This document shows, piece after piece, positions 35,655 through 45,628 of a DNA stretch of 64,000 nt (its first letter is position 1; each line of letters starts with the position of its first letter). The translations under genes and the position numbers were made by a program. The stretch is from Thiotrichales bacterium (GTDB lineage: Bacteria; Pseudomonadota; Gammaproteobacteria; Beggiatoales; Beggiatoaceae): assembly GCA_016744475.1 (NCBI GenBank), contig JADGEH010000013.1, positions 1 to 64,000 of the forward strand, read 5' to 3'. Below the pieces are notes generated by a model. That model worked only from the letters and a program-made list of their open reading frames with translations. It had not been told where the DNA came from and searched no databases.

Positions 35655-38600
35655 AATACGGTTTTAGCAGCGGAGGTTTAGCCGCTTGGTCGGTGCATCA
35701 TCCTGTCGGTGTCAGCATGATCGCGCTGGCTTTAGTCGTATTGGGTGGATTTTCTTTGCAGCGTCTGGGCATTGATTTATTGCCGCATATTATTTATCCC
35801 GAAGTTCGGGTGCGCATTCTTGATCCCGGTGTACCCGCAGCGCAGATGGAAGACCGCGTGACCCGCCAACTAGAAGAGCAATTGGCGATTACTGAAGATG
35901 CCATTAGCGTGCAATCGCGGACTTCAGAGGGGCGCAGTTCAGTGGATTTGTCTTTTCCTTATGGCAAAGACATCGACATTGCTTTACGTGATGCCAGTAC
36001 CCGCTTGGATCGCGCCAAACGCTTTTTGCCAGACAGCATTGATGCCCCTGTCATTTATAAACGCGATCCCTCGCAATTACCCGTGGCTGAATTGGTGGTG
36101 AGTTCGACGCTGATGGATTCATTAGCCCTGCGCAGTTGGACGGATTATGAATTGTCCAAATGGTTTTTAAATTTACCCGGTGTCGCCGCTGTGGAAATCG
36201 GCGGTGGCTTGGAGCGCGAAGTCCAGATTTTACCGGATCAACATCGCTTACAAGCCTTTGGTCTTGAAGTACAAGATGTCATTGATGCGGTGCAACGCGA
36301 GAATTTGGATACGCCGTTAGGCCGTTTATTCATGCCCAATAAGGAAGCCAGCACGCGCTTGTCGGGACGGATTCATCATGCCGATGAATTAGCCGATATT
36401 GCGATTCCTGTGGCAGAGCGTTTTTCGACTCAACCCGTGTATTTACGCGATGTGGCGCAAATTATCGACACGCATCAAGATGAAAAACTGCGCATTCGTT
36501 TAAACCGATTACCGGGTGTGAAACTCTCCATTCAAAAGCAACCGCAAGCCAATACCGTCGCTGTGATGGATGCCCTGCAAGAACGCTTAGGTTGGCTGCA
36601 AGAACAGCATTTATTACCCGATGATGTGCAGATTCATATTGTCGGCGATCAAGCCAAGTATGTACGCAATGCTTTGCGCAATGCGGGTTTTGCCGCACTT
36701 AGTGGCGCGGTTTTAGCCATGTTGGTGGTATTTTTGTTTTTAGGCGATGTGCGCCGCACGCTGGTGATTGGCACGGCGATTCCTATCGCGCTGATGGTCA
36801 CGTTTGTGCTCATGAGTTTAGGCGGTTTAAGTTTAAATATCATGACATTAGGCGGTTTAGCGCTAGGTGTGGGTATGTTGGTGGATAGCGCCATTGTGAT
36901 GCTAGAAAATATCACCCGACAACAGCATGAAGCTCATGCGGATGAACTGCCTGCTATCGTGGCGGCTCGACAAGTCAATAGCGCCATCGTCGCTTCTACC
37001 AGCACCAATTTAGCCGCTATTTTGCCCTTTCTATTTATCAGCGGTTTGGTCGGCTTATTGTTCCGTGAACTGATTTTTACCATCGCCGCCTCGACTTTAG
37101 CGGCTATGCTGGTGGCTTTGACTTTAGTCCCCGCTTTGGGCGCTAAAGTACCCATCAAACCCCTGCTGCCTCGCACGCGAGCACCCTGGCCTGTGCGCGG
37201 ATATGTGTACTTATTAAGTGGTTTTCTGCGTGTGCGTTGGCTAGTCATCATCGCCTTTATCGCCGCTTTAGCCTTGAGCATTCCTCTCTTGCAAAACAGC
37301 AAACAGACTTTTCTGCCCAAAATGGATGAAGGCCGGATCAACGTGAGCATCAGCGCCGAACCAGGCATTGCGTTGAATACCATGGATACCATCGTGGCTC
37401 GCATTGAAACGTTGCTGCTCCAGGATGAGGCGGTGGACAGCGTGTATGCGCAAATCGGCGGTTTTGTGTTTGGACGTTCGCAATATGAAGCCAGCCATCG
37501 CAGCAGCCTAGTGGTGCAATTACATTCTCAAGCGGGACAGGGTTTCAATTCTAGGACTTGGATTAAACAGACTCAAAAACACATTCAAGATTTACACCTG
37601 GTGGGCATTCAAGTGCGCATGTACACACGCGGTATTCGCGGCATTCGCCTGAGTCGCGGCGACGATGACATCAGCTTACGCATCCAAGGGCAAGACCTCG
37701 ACACACTGCGCGAACTCGCCGATCAAAGCCTCGCGGTGTTACAAGACGTGCCAGGCATGAGCAATTTATCGCACAGCCTAGAAGAGATTCGACCCGAACT
37801 CAGCATTGATGTAGACAAGCAAAAAGCCACGGCCTTGGGGTTTAATTTAGAAGACATTGGTGACACCGTGCGCGTGCTGCTCAACGGGCGAGTGATTAGC
37901 GATTTTGTTGAAAACAATCGCCCGGTCGATATTCGTCTACGCTTGCCGCGCCAAGCCTTAAGCAGCACTCAAGCCCTGGCAGACGTGCTGTTATACAACG
38001 CCGCCGGACACACCGTGCGCTTAGGCGAATTAGCCGACATCAACTGGCAATTGGCCTCCGCACAAATCACCCGCGATCAACAACAGCGCATGGTGGACAT
38101 CAGCGCCAGCCTTGAAGGAGATCGCGCACTCAGCGACATCATGTCCGACATTGAGCAGCGTTTGCAGACGCTTCAATGGCCTCAGCATTATGTTTATTAC
38201 GACGGCGGAGCCAGCAAAACGCTGCAAGAAGGCCAGAAAATGGGCTATGTGCTGCTGGGTTTAGCGATTTTTTTGGTGTTTGTGGTAATGGCGGTGCAAT
38301 ACGAATCTTTGCGCAATCCGCTGGTGATTTTATGCAGCATACCGTTTACCGTGATTGGCGTTGCGGTGGGTTTATCGGTGCTGAAAATGCCGCTGTCGAT
38401 GCCCGTCTGGTTAGGGCTGATTATGTTAGCGGGCTTGGTGGTGAACAATACCATCGTGTTGGTTGAAACCATCGAACAACAACGCGCTATTGGGGCAGAC
38501 ATTCAAGCTGCGATACTCGCCGCCGCCCGCCTGCGTTTGCGCCCAGTGATGATGACCACGTTATCCACCGTGCTAGGCTTGCTGCCCTTAGCGATAGGCT

Positions 38601-38725
38601 GGGGCGAAGGGGCAGAAATGCTACAACCTTTAGCCGTCACCATTGTGTTTGGCCTGAGCTTTTCCCTGCTGGTCAGCTTGCTGTTAGTGCCGATGATTTA
38701 CCGCAGCTTAGGCGCGGCAGATTAA
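35651..38725 (+). CDS. RND-family efflux transporter (AcrB/HAE1-like permease)
   Basis: A 1024-residue inner-membrane proton-driven pump with the classic twofold layout: a transmembrane helix, a large periplasmic porter domain, a five-helix bundle (GDVRRTLVIGTAIPIALMVT, then GLALGVGMLVDSAIVMLENI), and the repeat of both in the second half (VVMAVQYESLRNPLVIL, GLIMLAGLVVNNTIVLVETI). The conserved 'GMLVDSAIVMLENI' helix carries the proton-relay Asp. It starts with GTG overlapping the Nudix stop. No membrane-fusion or outer-membrane partner is adjacent; they may be encoded elsewhere. The substrate is unknown. Confidence 0.9.
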   Translation: MKYGFSSGGLAAWSVHHPVGVSMIALALVVLGGFSLQRLGIDLLPHIIYPEVRVRILDPGVPAAQMEDRVTRQLEEQLAITEDAISVQSRTSEGRSSVDLSFPYGKDIDIALRDASTRLDRAKRFLPDSIDAPVIYKRDPSQLPVAELVVSSTLMDSLALRSWTDYELSKWFLNLPGVAAVEIGGGLEREVQILPDQHRLQAFGLEVQDVIDAVQRENLDTPLGRLFMPNKEASTRLSGRIHHADELADIAIPVAERFSTQPVYLRDVAQIIDTHQDEKLRIRLNRLPGVKLSIQKQPQANTVAVMDALQERLGWLQEQHLLPDDVQIHIVGDQAKYVRNALRNAGFAALSGAVLAMLVVFLFLGDVRRTLVIGTAIPIALMVTFVLMSLGGLSLNIMTLGGLALGVGMLVDSAIVMLENITRQQHEAHADELPAIVAARQVNSAIVASTSTNLAAILPFLFISGLVGLLFRELIFTIAASTLAAMLVALTLVPALGAKVPIKPLLPRTRAPWPVRGYVYLLSGFLRVRWLVIIAFIAALALSIPLLQNSKQTFLPKMDEGRINVSISAEPGIALNTMDTIVARIETLLLQDEAVDSVYAQIGGFVFGRSQYEASHRSSLVVQLHSQAGQGFNSRTWIKQTQKHIQDLHLVGIQVRMYTRGIRGIRLSRGDDDISLRIQGQDLDTLRELADQSLAVLQDVPGMSNLSHSLEEIRPELSIDVDKQKATALGFNLEDIGDTVRVLLNGRVISDFVENNRPVDIRLRLPRQALSSTQALADVLLYNAAGHTVRLGELADINWQLASAQITRDQQQRMVDISASLEGDRALSDIMSDIEQRLQTLQWPQHYVYYDGGASKTLQEGQKMGYVLLGLAIFLVFVVMAVQYESLRNPLVILCSIPFTVIGVAVGLSVLKMPLSMPVWLGLIMLAGLVVNNTIVLVETIEQQRAIGADIQAAILAAARLRLRPVMMTTLSTVLGLLPLAIGWGEGAEMLQPLAVTIVFGLSFSLLVSLLLVPMIYRSLGAAD

Positions 38726-38731
38726 GCGCTC

Positions 38732-38781
38732 GGAGTGCCAAGCCGTAGCTTCGCATGTGCCAAGCTACGGCTTGGCACTCC
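38732..38781. terminator. Perfect 20-base stem between convergent genes
   Basis: GGAGTGCCAAGCCGTAGCTT (38732-38751) pairs exactly with 38762-38781, with a 10-base loop. It lies between the RND gene and ureG, which converge. There is no U-run, so it may be a repeat element or a factor-dependent terminator rather than a classical one. Confidence 0.55.
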
Positions 38782-38797
38782 ACGCCAAACCTTTTTT

Positions 38798-39412
38798 CTA
38801 CGCTTGCAACATCCCCTGCCGTTCAATAAACGCAATAATCTCATCTACCCCCTCCCCACTGCGTAAATTGCTCATCACAAAGGGGCGCTCACCGCGCATA
38901 CGTTGGCTATCTGCCGCCATCACTTCCAATGATGCGCCGACATAAGGCGCTAAATCAATTTTGTTAATCACCAATAAATCCGAGCGGGTAATGCCAGGGC
39001 CGCCTTTGCGCGGGATTTTTTCGCCTTCTGCCACATCAATCACATAAATGGTGAGATCGGCTAATTCAGGGCTAAATGTCGCGCTGAGATTATCGCCGCC
39101 GCTTTCAATAAAGATCACATCCAGTTGCGGAAAGGCGAGGCAAAAATCATCCACCGCCGCTAGGTTCATCGAGGCATCTTCGCGGATCGCGGTATGCGGA
39201 CAGCCGCCCGTTTCAACCCCAATAATGCGCTCTGCGGGCAAGGCTTCGCTGCGGGTTAAAAACTGCGCGTCTTCTTGGGTATAAATATCATTGGTCACCA
39301 CGGCTAATTCGTAGCTATCACGCAATCGTTTGCACAATACCTCAAGCAACGCGGTTTTACCCGAACCCACAGGGCCGCCGACACCAATGCGTAAAGGATT
39401 GTTTTTAGACAT
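38798..39412 (-). CDS. ureG: Urease accessory GTPase UreG
   Basis: SIMIBI-class GTPase that powers nickel delivery to urease. Blocks: P-loop [26 protein letters not shown], the metal-binding Cys-Pro-His [36 protein letters not shown], and the base-recognition [11 protein letters not shown]. The ATG at 39412 starts 2 bases after the TGA of the CBS-domain gene, so translation is coupled; a TTG at 39418 is possible. No urease structural or other accessory gene is in this window. ureG normally lies in a ureABCDEFG cluster, so this location is unusual. Confidence 0.95.
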   Translation of the reverse strand: MSKNNPLRIGVGGPVGSGKTALLEVLCKRLRDSYELAVVTNDIYTQEDAQFLTRSEALPAERIIGVETGGCPHTAIREDASMNLAAVDDFCLAFPQLDVIFIESGGDNLSATFSPELADLTIYVIDVAEGEKIPRKGGPGITRSDLLVINKIDLAPYVGASLEVMAADSQRMRGERPFVMSNLRSGEGVDEIIAFIERQGMLQA

Positions 39413-39414
39413 GA

Positions 39415-40518
39415 TCAAAGCTCTTTGTTAGTGGGAAGTGAAGGATTGGAGGGGGTGGATTGAGATTTATCTTTTTCTTCGACTAAGCCCATCGCTTGTG
39501 CGCGTTTTTTCCATAAATCACGCGCCAACCATTGCATATCAATGTTTTTATCGTTTTCATCGACGATTTCAAAACCCAGCAAAGTTTCTAGCACATCTTC
39601 CAGCGTGACAATGCCTTGCAAAGTGCCGTATTCATCCACGACCAGCACCATATGAGCGCGGCTTTTAATTAAAAAATCAAAGACTTTCAGTAAATCAGCT
39701 TGTACTGGAACAACATGAATTTCACGCCGAAAATCACTTAAGCAGACTTTTTCAGAGTGATTGGCTTTAGCGATTAATAAATCACTGCTCAGCACAAAAC
39801 CCGTAATTTCATCACGGCTGCCTTGATAGACCGGAATTCTCGAAAAGGGTTTTTGTGCATGTTGAGTAAAATACTCTCCCACGCTTAACTCTTGTGGCAA
39901 GCAAAACAACACGGTACGTGGTGTCATGATGTCTTTGGCGTGAGTGTGACGAAAACGAAACAGGTTTTTCAGAATGCGGGTTTCTCCGGCTTCTAATTGT
40001 CCTTCTTTCGCTCCTAAGTCAGCCATCACTGAAAACTCTTCACGGCTTAAGCCGCTTAAACCTTTGTCCCGCGCCAGCATTTTGGTTAAAAATTCAGCCA
40101 TCAATACAAAGGGATACAGAAAATAGACTAAGTATTTTAGAAAATACGCGACGGCTGGGGCGAGTTGTCGCCAGTACAAAGCCCCTAAAGTTTTAGGAAT
40201 AATTTCGGAAAACACTAAAATCAGCAAGGTCAAAATGCCTGAAGCGATGCCCACGGCGGCGTGTCCAAACACTTCCGCCGCTTGCACGCCCACGCTGGCA
40301 GCGCCCACCGTATTAGCAATGGTATTTAAGGTCAAAATAGCGGCTAAGGGACGATTAATGTTGTCTTTAAAATGGCGTAACAAAATCCCTGCGGGTTTGC
40401 CTTGTTTTTCTAAGAGGCTGACATAAGGTGAAGTGAGGCTTAATAAAGTGGCTTCTGCGACTGAACAGAGGAACGAGAAGCCTAGCGTTAAGCCCATGTA
40501 AATAAATAATAAGTTCAT
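39415..40518 (-). CDS. DUF21/CBS-domain membrane protein (CNNM/CorC-related)
   Basis: A 367-residue protein. The N-terminal DUF21 domain has about four hydrophobic segments (residues 1-145, with [14 protein letters not shown] and [11 protein letters not shown]). Two CBS domains follow (about 190-310: [31 protein letters not shown]). The family includes Mg2+/Co2+ transporters and efflux proteins. The usual C-terminal CorC_HlyC domain is absent; a charged, Ser/Pro-rich tail takes its place. The second gene of ychJ-CBS-ureG; its ATG overlaps the ychJ stop. Confidence 0.88.
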   Translation of the reverse strand: MNLLFIYMGLTLGFSFLCSVAEATLLSLTSPYVSLLEKQGKPAGILLRHFKDNINRPLAAILTLNTIANTVGAASVGVQAAEVFGHAAVGIASGILTLLILVFSEIIPKTLGALYWRQLAPAVAYFLKYLVYFLYPFVLMAEFLTKMLARDKGLSGLSREEFSVMADLGAKEGQLEAGETRILKNLFRFRHTHAKDIMTPRTVLFCLPQELSVGEYFTQHAQKPFSRIPVYQGSRDEITGFVLSSDLLIAKANHSEKVCLSDFRREIHVVPVQADLLKVFDFLIKSRAHMVLVVDEYGTLQGIVTLEDVLETLLGFEIVDENDKNIDMQWLARDLWKKRAQAMGLVEEKDKSQSTPSNPSLPTNKEL

Positions 40519-40964
40519 TGTTTTTTGCTACGTTGATGGCGTTTTGGCTGAGCGGGAGAGGAGGTGTCTTGAGTGCCGTTTACATAAAACCAGCGTCCTT
40601 GTTCTTGCACAAAATCGCTGTGCTCAGCCAGTCGGTGGCCTTTGCCATGAATTTTATAGCGAGCGACAAAGCGAACGGTACCTGTTTTGTCCTGTTCGCC
40701 ACCCGCTTGGGTGTCTAAAACTTTCAAACCCAGCCAGTGGGTATCGGTGTCTATGTCTATATGTGTTGGGCGCATTGAAATATGCCAAGTCTCCAATAAA
40801 TAGCGAGTATCGCCTAGTACGAAAGCGCTGTAACGCGAGCGCATTAAGGCTTCTGCGGTGGGGGGGAAGGTGTGTCGAGATAAATACACTTGGCAACAAT
40901 CAACAAAAAGTCGCTGACTGTCGCAAGGGCAAGGGCAAGGGGTGGTGGGGGGTAGTTCTGGCAT
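40515..40964 (-). CDS. YchJ family protein (SEC-C zinc motif)
   Basis: A 149-residue protein. The N-terminus has a cysteine-rich SEC-C-like motif (CPCPCDSQRLFVDCC), then an NTF2-like domain beginning ALMRSRYSAFVLGDTRYLLETW, the hallmark of UPF0225/YchJ, and a basic tail. Function is not established. First gene of the operon with the CBS protein and ureG. The stop is shared with the next ATG as ATGA. Confidence 0.9.
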   Translation of the reverse strand: MPELPPTTPCPCPCDSQRLFVDCCQVYLSRHTFPPTAEALMRSRYSAFVLGDTRYLLETWHISMRPTHIDIDTDTHWLGLKVLDTQAGGEQDKTGTVRFVARYKIHGKGHRLAEHSDFVQEQGRWFYVNGTQDTSSPAQPKRHQRSKKQ

Positions 40965-41017
40965 GAGAATCCTGGGTTAAATAGAGCAGCAGTGGTCAGT
41001 GACCGCCTGCTCTCTAT

Positions 41018-41158
41018 TAGACTTGTTGCTGGGGTAGGCATCGTAGCGAAAAAGTGTGGTTTTGAGGCTAATAGTCATTCTATTCGTTGAGAAAAAGCGA
41101 ATAATCAGACCAAAGCCCACGCTTTTGCAGCAGATGAATATCTCTTGCAACAAGTCTA
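41018..41158. mobile_element. MITE-like element, family B (supplies the stop of the next gene)
   Basis: Core 41020-41156 starts GACTTGTTGC and ends GCAACAAGTC, with TA on each side (41018-41019, 41157-41158). The final C plus TA read as TAG on the minus strand, the stop codon of the DUF1318 gene. The core is a degenerate version of the shared family A/B core (TAGCGAAAAAGTGTGGTTTT). Confidence 0.8.
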
Positions 41159-41773
41159 TTTCTGTTTCCACTGGCCTAGGGTGTTTTGATACCACCAACC
41201 CGTTTTGGCATGACTGATCCAGCGTTGAGCAAAAATATTGCGAATTTCCTTGACGGCTTTAGGCGCACCATTGGCTTGTGCGATGGCCTCATATAAAGCC
41301 TCTCGATCCTGGTTTTCATCCGCCACCGCTGTCTTGATTTTATTGCGACTACGCAAAGGCACAAGCGTAGCATCTCTTAATGCAATGCCCGCTTGCTGGG
41401 TTAAACCCACCGCACCCTTGTCATAATAGCTCTCTAATACTTGAAAACGTTGTTTCATACGCGCTTTCAAAGCCTCAATGGCGGGGGTAGACGCATTAAA
41501 ATTAGGCGCAGCCTGTGCAGCCGGTATCAAAACATTCAATACTTTAGCCAGCAAAGGTGCTGGGCTAGACCATTGGCTTTGCGGTTCTACGGGGGGAGCG
41601 ATAGGGGGTTTATCTTGAGCTTCTTGCGCTTGTTTCTTTTCCCAAACATCTTTAATCAATTTATCCGCCGCTTGTTCAACCGCCGCTGGAGGAAAATGAA
41701 CATTGACGGTAATGCACGCAGACAATAACAGCAGTATAAAAACGCTGAGCAGCGGAAATTTAACGTAAGACAT
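41156..41773 (-). CDS. DUF1318 (YdbL-like) lipoprotein
   Basis: A 205-residue protein with lipobox LLLSAC (Cys20), then ITVNVHFPPAAVEQAADKLI, a pattern of this family's longer members. A Pro-rich linker and a C-terminal YdbL domain (about 105-205) follow, ending KTGWWYQNTLGQWKQK. In E. coli YdbL is encoded with YdbH/YnbE, linked to envelope lipid transport. Here the lipoprotein and YdbL parts are on one chain and no ydbH is adjacent. GGAG precedes the ATG. The stop lies on a family B edge. The gap upstream, 41774-41991, contains a lone family C end (41814-41826) and no gene. Confidence 0.8.
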   Translation of the reverse strand: MSYVKFPLLSVFILLLLSACITVNVHFPPAAVEQAADKLIKDVWEKKQAQEAQDKPPIAPPVEPQSQWSSPAPLLAKVLNVLIPAAQAAPNFNASTPAIEALKARMKQRFQVLESYYDKGAVGLTQQAGIALRDATLVPLRSRNKIKTAVADENQDREALYEAIAQANGAPKAVKEIRNIFAQRWISHAKTGWWYQNTLGQWKQK

Positions 41774-41991
41774 GAATACGGCTCCTTAATATGTAATGTG
41801 CCAGACAGCTCTAGGCTCTGTTGACTATAAAGCCCTTCATTGTGCCTTTTTAAGCCCTGTAGAACAATGGATAGTCTTAGTCACCGTCACAGGCATTCAG
41901 AATTACTCTAGGGCAATGCCCCACTGCCATTCACTTAAGAAAAAAACTTTGAATTTAAGCGGTGAGCTTGGGAACGAGGAAACCGCGCTTA

Positions 41992-44900
41992 TCACGGTTG
42001 CGCCACAGCTTCTTTATGCGCAAAGAAAAATTGTTGTTCTCCGTTGGGATAGCTCACACGATAATCCTCCACGCCATCGCCGTTGATGTCTGCCGCTACT
42101 TGTATCTTAAATTCACCGCCAGCCTCTCCTGATCTCACCTGCTGATGCCACACGCCTTGATAAGCCTGCCCTTGCCAAGTAAATGACCAGGCGGCGAAAG
42201 AGGGAATGGATAAATCCTGCACAGCGGATTGTATCGCCTCCAAATCTGCCGGGGCGGTGTAGAAAAATTGTCGCCGTTTTTGCCCTTGCTCATCGGTGAA
42301 TGTCAGTGCAATGCTCGGATAGCCATTGTCAAATAAGGTGCCTGAAAACATCACACCTTCGGGCATGTCTGGGGCAATTTGAGTGCCCATCCAATCGGGA
42401 CGCAGACTGAGCCACGGTGCGTCTTTCTCACGCGAAATAATGCGTAAATTGCCGTCGTTTTGCACTTGAATCTGCGCATAACCGAGGCTGGCTAGTTGTT
42501 GCTGCAAAGCGCAAATATCTTGCACCGCAGGCTGTGCAAATACATCCAACACTGTGCCATCAGATTGTGGCAAGCGCAGCAGGGTTTCTTGTTGCGTGCC
42601 TAATTGCAAAGCGTTGTTTAAATCATTGAGGGCTTGATTTGAAAAACGCGCCACAATGGGTTGCACACTTAAGCGCAAAGGCCCTTGCTCTAATACCAAA
42701 TAGCCTTGTTGCGCATCTTGATAGCTGCTTAAGTCGCTGTTTTTAAACACGGGTAAGGCATTGATTTGCTCTAACACGGCAGTTTTTTGTACCTCGGTGT
42801 GCAAATCTAAACTCAGGGCTTGTTCAACGCCTATGCAATTTTTTCTGGATGTCAGGGCAGGCAAGGCTTGCTCAACCACGGCTTCAGGCTCTTCTGGCTC
42901 TTCTGGCTCTTCTGGCACTTCCGGTTCTGTCGGTGCTTCGGGTGTTGTCGGCGGTGTGGGTGGGGTTTCTGGCTCGATGGGCGCGGGCGGCGGCGGTTTG
43001 CGGGTGAAAGTCACTTGGCAACGGCTATCGGTGCTTAGAGATACGCTGATGCGATCTGATGCACTGGAGGCGCATAAACTCCAACCTTTGAGTTCAAAAT
43101 CGCTATCCGGTTTTGCCTGTAATTGTACGGCGGTGTCCGGTGCATAAGTCCATTCACAAGAGGCTTGGCAAGTGTGTTCAGAATATCCGGCAGCCGTCAA
43201 TGTCACGCGCCCTTCGCCCACCACTTGCAGGTGCAATTTAAACGAGGGCAAATGTACGCGGCGCACGCGGTGGTTGTAGGTGTCTGAAATAAAAATATCG
43301 CTGGTGAGTGGATGAATGGCGACACCAGCGGGCGCGTACATTTGTGCAGTCAGAGCGGGATCACCATCGCCGCTAAAACCTAATCCGCCTGTGCCTGCCA
43401 CGCTGATGATGTCGCCTTGAGGGGTTAATTTACGCAAGCGATCCGTGGCGCGTTCGGTGAAATATAAATCGCCATTCGCCGCAAAAGCCAAGCTGTTCGG
43501 CTCGTCCACGCGCACTTTCAAAGCCACGCCATCATCGCCGTAACCTGGACGACCCATGCCTGCCACGGTGTGAATCATGCCCTGCGTATCCACTTTGAGC
43601 AGGCGGTAATTTTTGCGATCAGCAATGTACACATCGCCTGCGGCATTGACCGCCACGGCGGTGGGATTTTTCAAACCTGCGCGGGTGGCAAACCCGCCTT
43701 CACCCCCGTGTCCTGCTTTGCCCACTCCCGCTAGGGTGCTGATGATGCCTTGGGGATCGACTTTACGCACGCGATGATGGCTTTGATCGGCAATGTACAA
43801 GCTGCCATCGGTGCCTAAAGCTAAACCACGCGGGTTAAATAATTGCGCTTGAGTGGCAGCGCCTCCATCACCGAGTCCTCCGGTTTTACCCGTGCCGACC
43901 AGCGTGGTGACGCGCCCTTGCGGATCAATTTTGCGCACGCGATGGTTACTGGTATCGCTGACAAAAATATTGTTTTGCGCATCCACTACTATGGCGCTGG
44001 GGGCATTAAATTGGGCTTGCAAAGGATCATCTGCGTCTTTAAATCCGGCCTTACCCTGACCCGCCAAGGTTTTCATCACGCCCTCTGGAGTTACGACTCG
44101 AATGCGATGATTGCGCGTGTCGGCAATATACAGTTGTCCCGCCGTATCAAAGGCTAAACCTCTTGGCTGTTTCATACGCGCCGCGTTGGCGGTGCCGCCA
44201 TCTCCGCTAAAACCGCCTGCGCTTAAACCCGTGGCTTGCGCTCCGGCAAAAGTATCGATTAAGGCGACGGCCTGTACCGCAGGCGTAAGCTTGCGCACTC
44301 TTTGGTTGCGGGTATCGGCGATGAATATTTGTCCTTGCGCATCCACTGCCACGCCTTGCGGATTAAACAAACGCGCACGTCCGGCTAAAATGCCTTCACC
44401 TGCATAAGCACCATTGCCGATATCGGTTAAACCGCTGCCTGCGATGGTGTGAATGATGCCCTGAATATCGACCATACGAATGCGATGGTTATAACTATCG
44501 GCAATAAACACGCGCCCTTGCGCATCTGCGGCGACGCTGCTGGGCTGGAACAAACGCGCACGTTGTGCCTCGCTACCATCGGCGGTAAAACCTGTGCTAT
44601 TTCCGCCTGCCAGCGTGCTGATGAGGCCCTGGCTATCGACTTTGCGTACTCGCTGATTGCCTTTATCCGCAATCAACACGTTGCCCAAACCGTCCACCGC
44701 TACATCGACCGGATGATTCAAAGTGGCTTGAGTCGCTGAACCACCGTCGCCGCTAAAGCCCTTTTTACGCTTAGTCCCGGCGAAAGCTTGAACGATGCCG
44801 TCTGGCGTGACTTTACGCACATAGGCATTGCCCGTGTCTGCGATGTACACCACGCCGCGTTGATCTACCGCTACACCGCTGGGCTGGCGAAAATAGGCTT

Positions 44901-45378
44901 GCGTCGCCGCTCCGCCATCGCCCACAGAACCCTTGCTTCCGCGTCCTGCCAAGGTGCGCATCACCCCCGCACGATCAATGTAGCGCACCGCATGATTTTC
45001 AGAATCCGCCACATAGACTTGTCCCTGAGCATCCACCGCCACACCCAAAGGCGTATTTAATTGTGCTTGTTCAGCGGGCTTGCCATCGCCGCTATAACCC
45101 GCTTTGCCTGTGCCCGCTAGGGTGCTGATGTCACCTTGAGGCGATATTTTGCGAATCCGATGATTATATTTATCCGCCACATACACATTGCCGACCGCAT
45201 CCACCGCCACACTAGAAGGCGAAGCCAATCGCGCCAAACCCGCCTGTCCACCGTCACCTGTAAAACCCTGCCGTCCATCACCCGCTACAGCATTGATGTT
45301 ATAAGCAGGTGCACTGACCGCATGAACTTGAGGAAACAGCAACAGCGTTAAAAACAAGGTCAACAAGCATCGAGACAT
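41992..45378 (-). CDS. Exported protein with 12 NHL repeats and a distinct C-terminal domain
   Basis: An 1128-residue protein with a signal peptide ending VHAVSA. Residues about 25-710 are twelve units of about 57 residues, each with a GFSGDGG-like turn, a VAVDAQGQVYVADS-like strand pair and an NHRIRKI-like end, i.e. probably two six-bladed NHL propellers. Residues about 715-790 resemble a bacterial repeat domain (GEGRVTLTAAG ... FELKGWSLC). A Pro/Glu-rich linker at about 793-843 follows, then a C-terminal domain of about 280 residues that I do not recognise, ending in a field DINGDGVEDYRVSYPNG. No sorting signal. AGGAAA precedes the ATG. Confidence 0.82.
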   Translation of the reverse strand: MSRCLLTLFLTLLLFPQVHAVSAPAYNINAVAGDGRQGFTGDGGQAGLARLASPSSVAVDAVGNVYVADKYNHRIRKISPQGDISTLAGTGKAGYSGDGKPAEQAQLNTPLGVAVDAQGQVYVADSENHAVRYIDRAGVMRTLAGRGSKGSVGDGGAATQAYFRQPSGVAVDQRGVVYIADTGNAYVRKVTPDGIVQAFAGTKRKKGFSGDGGSATQATLNHPVDVAVDGLGNVLIADKGNQRVRKVDSQGLISTLAGGNSTGFTADGSEAQRARLFQPSSVAADAQGRVFIADSYNHRIRMVDIQGIIHTIAGSGLTDIGNGAYAGEGILAGRARLFNPQGVAVDAQGQIFIADTRNQRVRKLTPAVQAVALIDTFAGAQATGLSAGGFSGDGGTANAARMKQPRGLAFDTAGQLYIADTRNHRIRVVTPEGVMKTLAGQGKAGFKDADDPLQAQFNAPSAIVVDAQNNIFVSDTSNHRVRKIDPQGRVTTLVGTGKTGGLGDGGAATQAQLFNPRGLALGTDGSLYIADQSHHRVRKVDPQGIISTLAGVGKAGHGGEGGFATRAGLKNPTAVAVNAAGDVYIADRKNYRLLKVDTQGMIHTVAGMGRPGYGDDGVALKVRVDEPNSLAFAANGDLYFTERATDRLRKLTPQGDIISVAGTGGLGFSGDGDPALTAQMYAPAGVAIHPLTSDIFISDTYNHRVRRVHLPSFKLHLQVVGEGRVTLTAAGYSEHTCQASCEWTYAPDTAVQLQAKPDSDFELKGWSLCASSASDRISVSLSTDSRCQVTFTRKPPPPAPIEPETPPTPPTTPEAPTEPEVPEEPEEPEEPEAVVEQALPALTSRKNCIGVEQALSLDLHTEVQKTAVLEQINALPVFKNSDLSSYQDAQQGYLVLEQGPLRLSVQPIVARFSNQALNDLNNALQLGTQQETLLRLPQSDGTVLDVFAQPAVQDICALQQQLASLGYAQIQVQNDGNLRIISREKDAPWLSLRPDWMGTQIAPDMPEGVMFSGTLFDNGYPSIALTFTDEQGQKRRQFFYTAPADLEAIQSAVQDLSIPSFAAWSFTWQGQAYQGVWHQQVRSGEAGGEFKIQVAADINGDGVEDYRVSYPNGEQQFFFAHKEAVAQP

Positions 45379-45628
45379 AATATTTTCCTAGTAAGAATTT
45401 TGAATACACAGTTTATACGCAGCTTGGGGGAGGCGCTGATTATCTGGCTATCACGGCATGTTATCAAACGCCGAGATGAACAGCTCACTATCTCATCATT
45501 TGCCTTCATTCCAGCACAGATAAAAAAATCTAACTTGCATATTAACTAAGTTTTTGTTCTACAATACCCATACATAAAACAGGTTATTTCCCAGGGTTTT
45601 ACTCAGAAAACCTCCAAAGGAGCCAGCG

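Noticed and set aside
36649..37404. Long minus-strand frames inside the RND transporter gene
   Set aside because: The plus-strand frame is a full-length RND permease; the antisense proteins have biased composition and no known motifs.
40544..40966. 140-codon frame opposite ychJ
   Set aside because: The minus strand encodes a complete YchJ protein overlapping its operon neighbour; the opposite frame has no supporting features.
43843..45351. Several open frames antisense to the NHL-repeat gene
   Set aside because: They mirror the repeat pattern of the sense gene, have no ribosome sites and encode no recognisable domain.
45535..45565. Sigma-70-like promoter (TTGCAT ... TACAAT) before the hydrogenase operon
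   Set aside because: The spacing is 19 bases and the -35 match is weak, so I did not list it as a feature.
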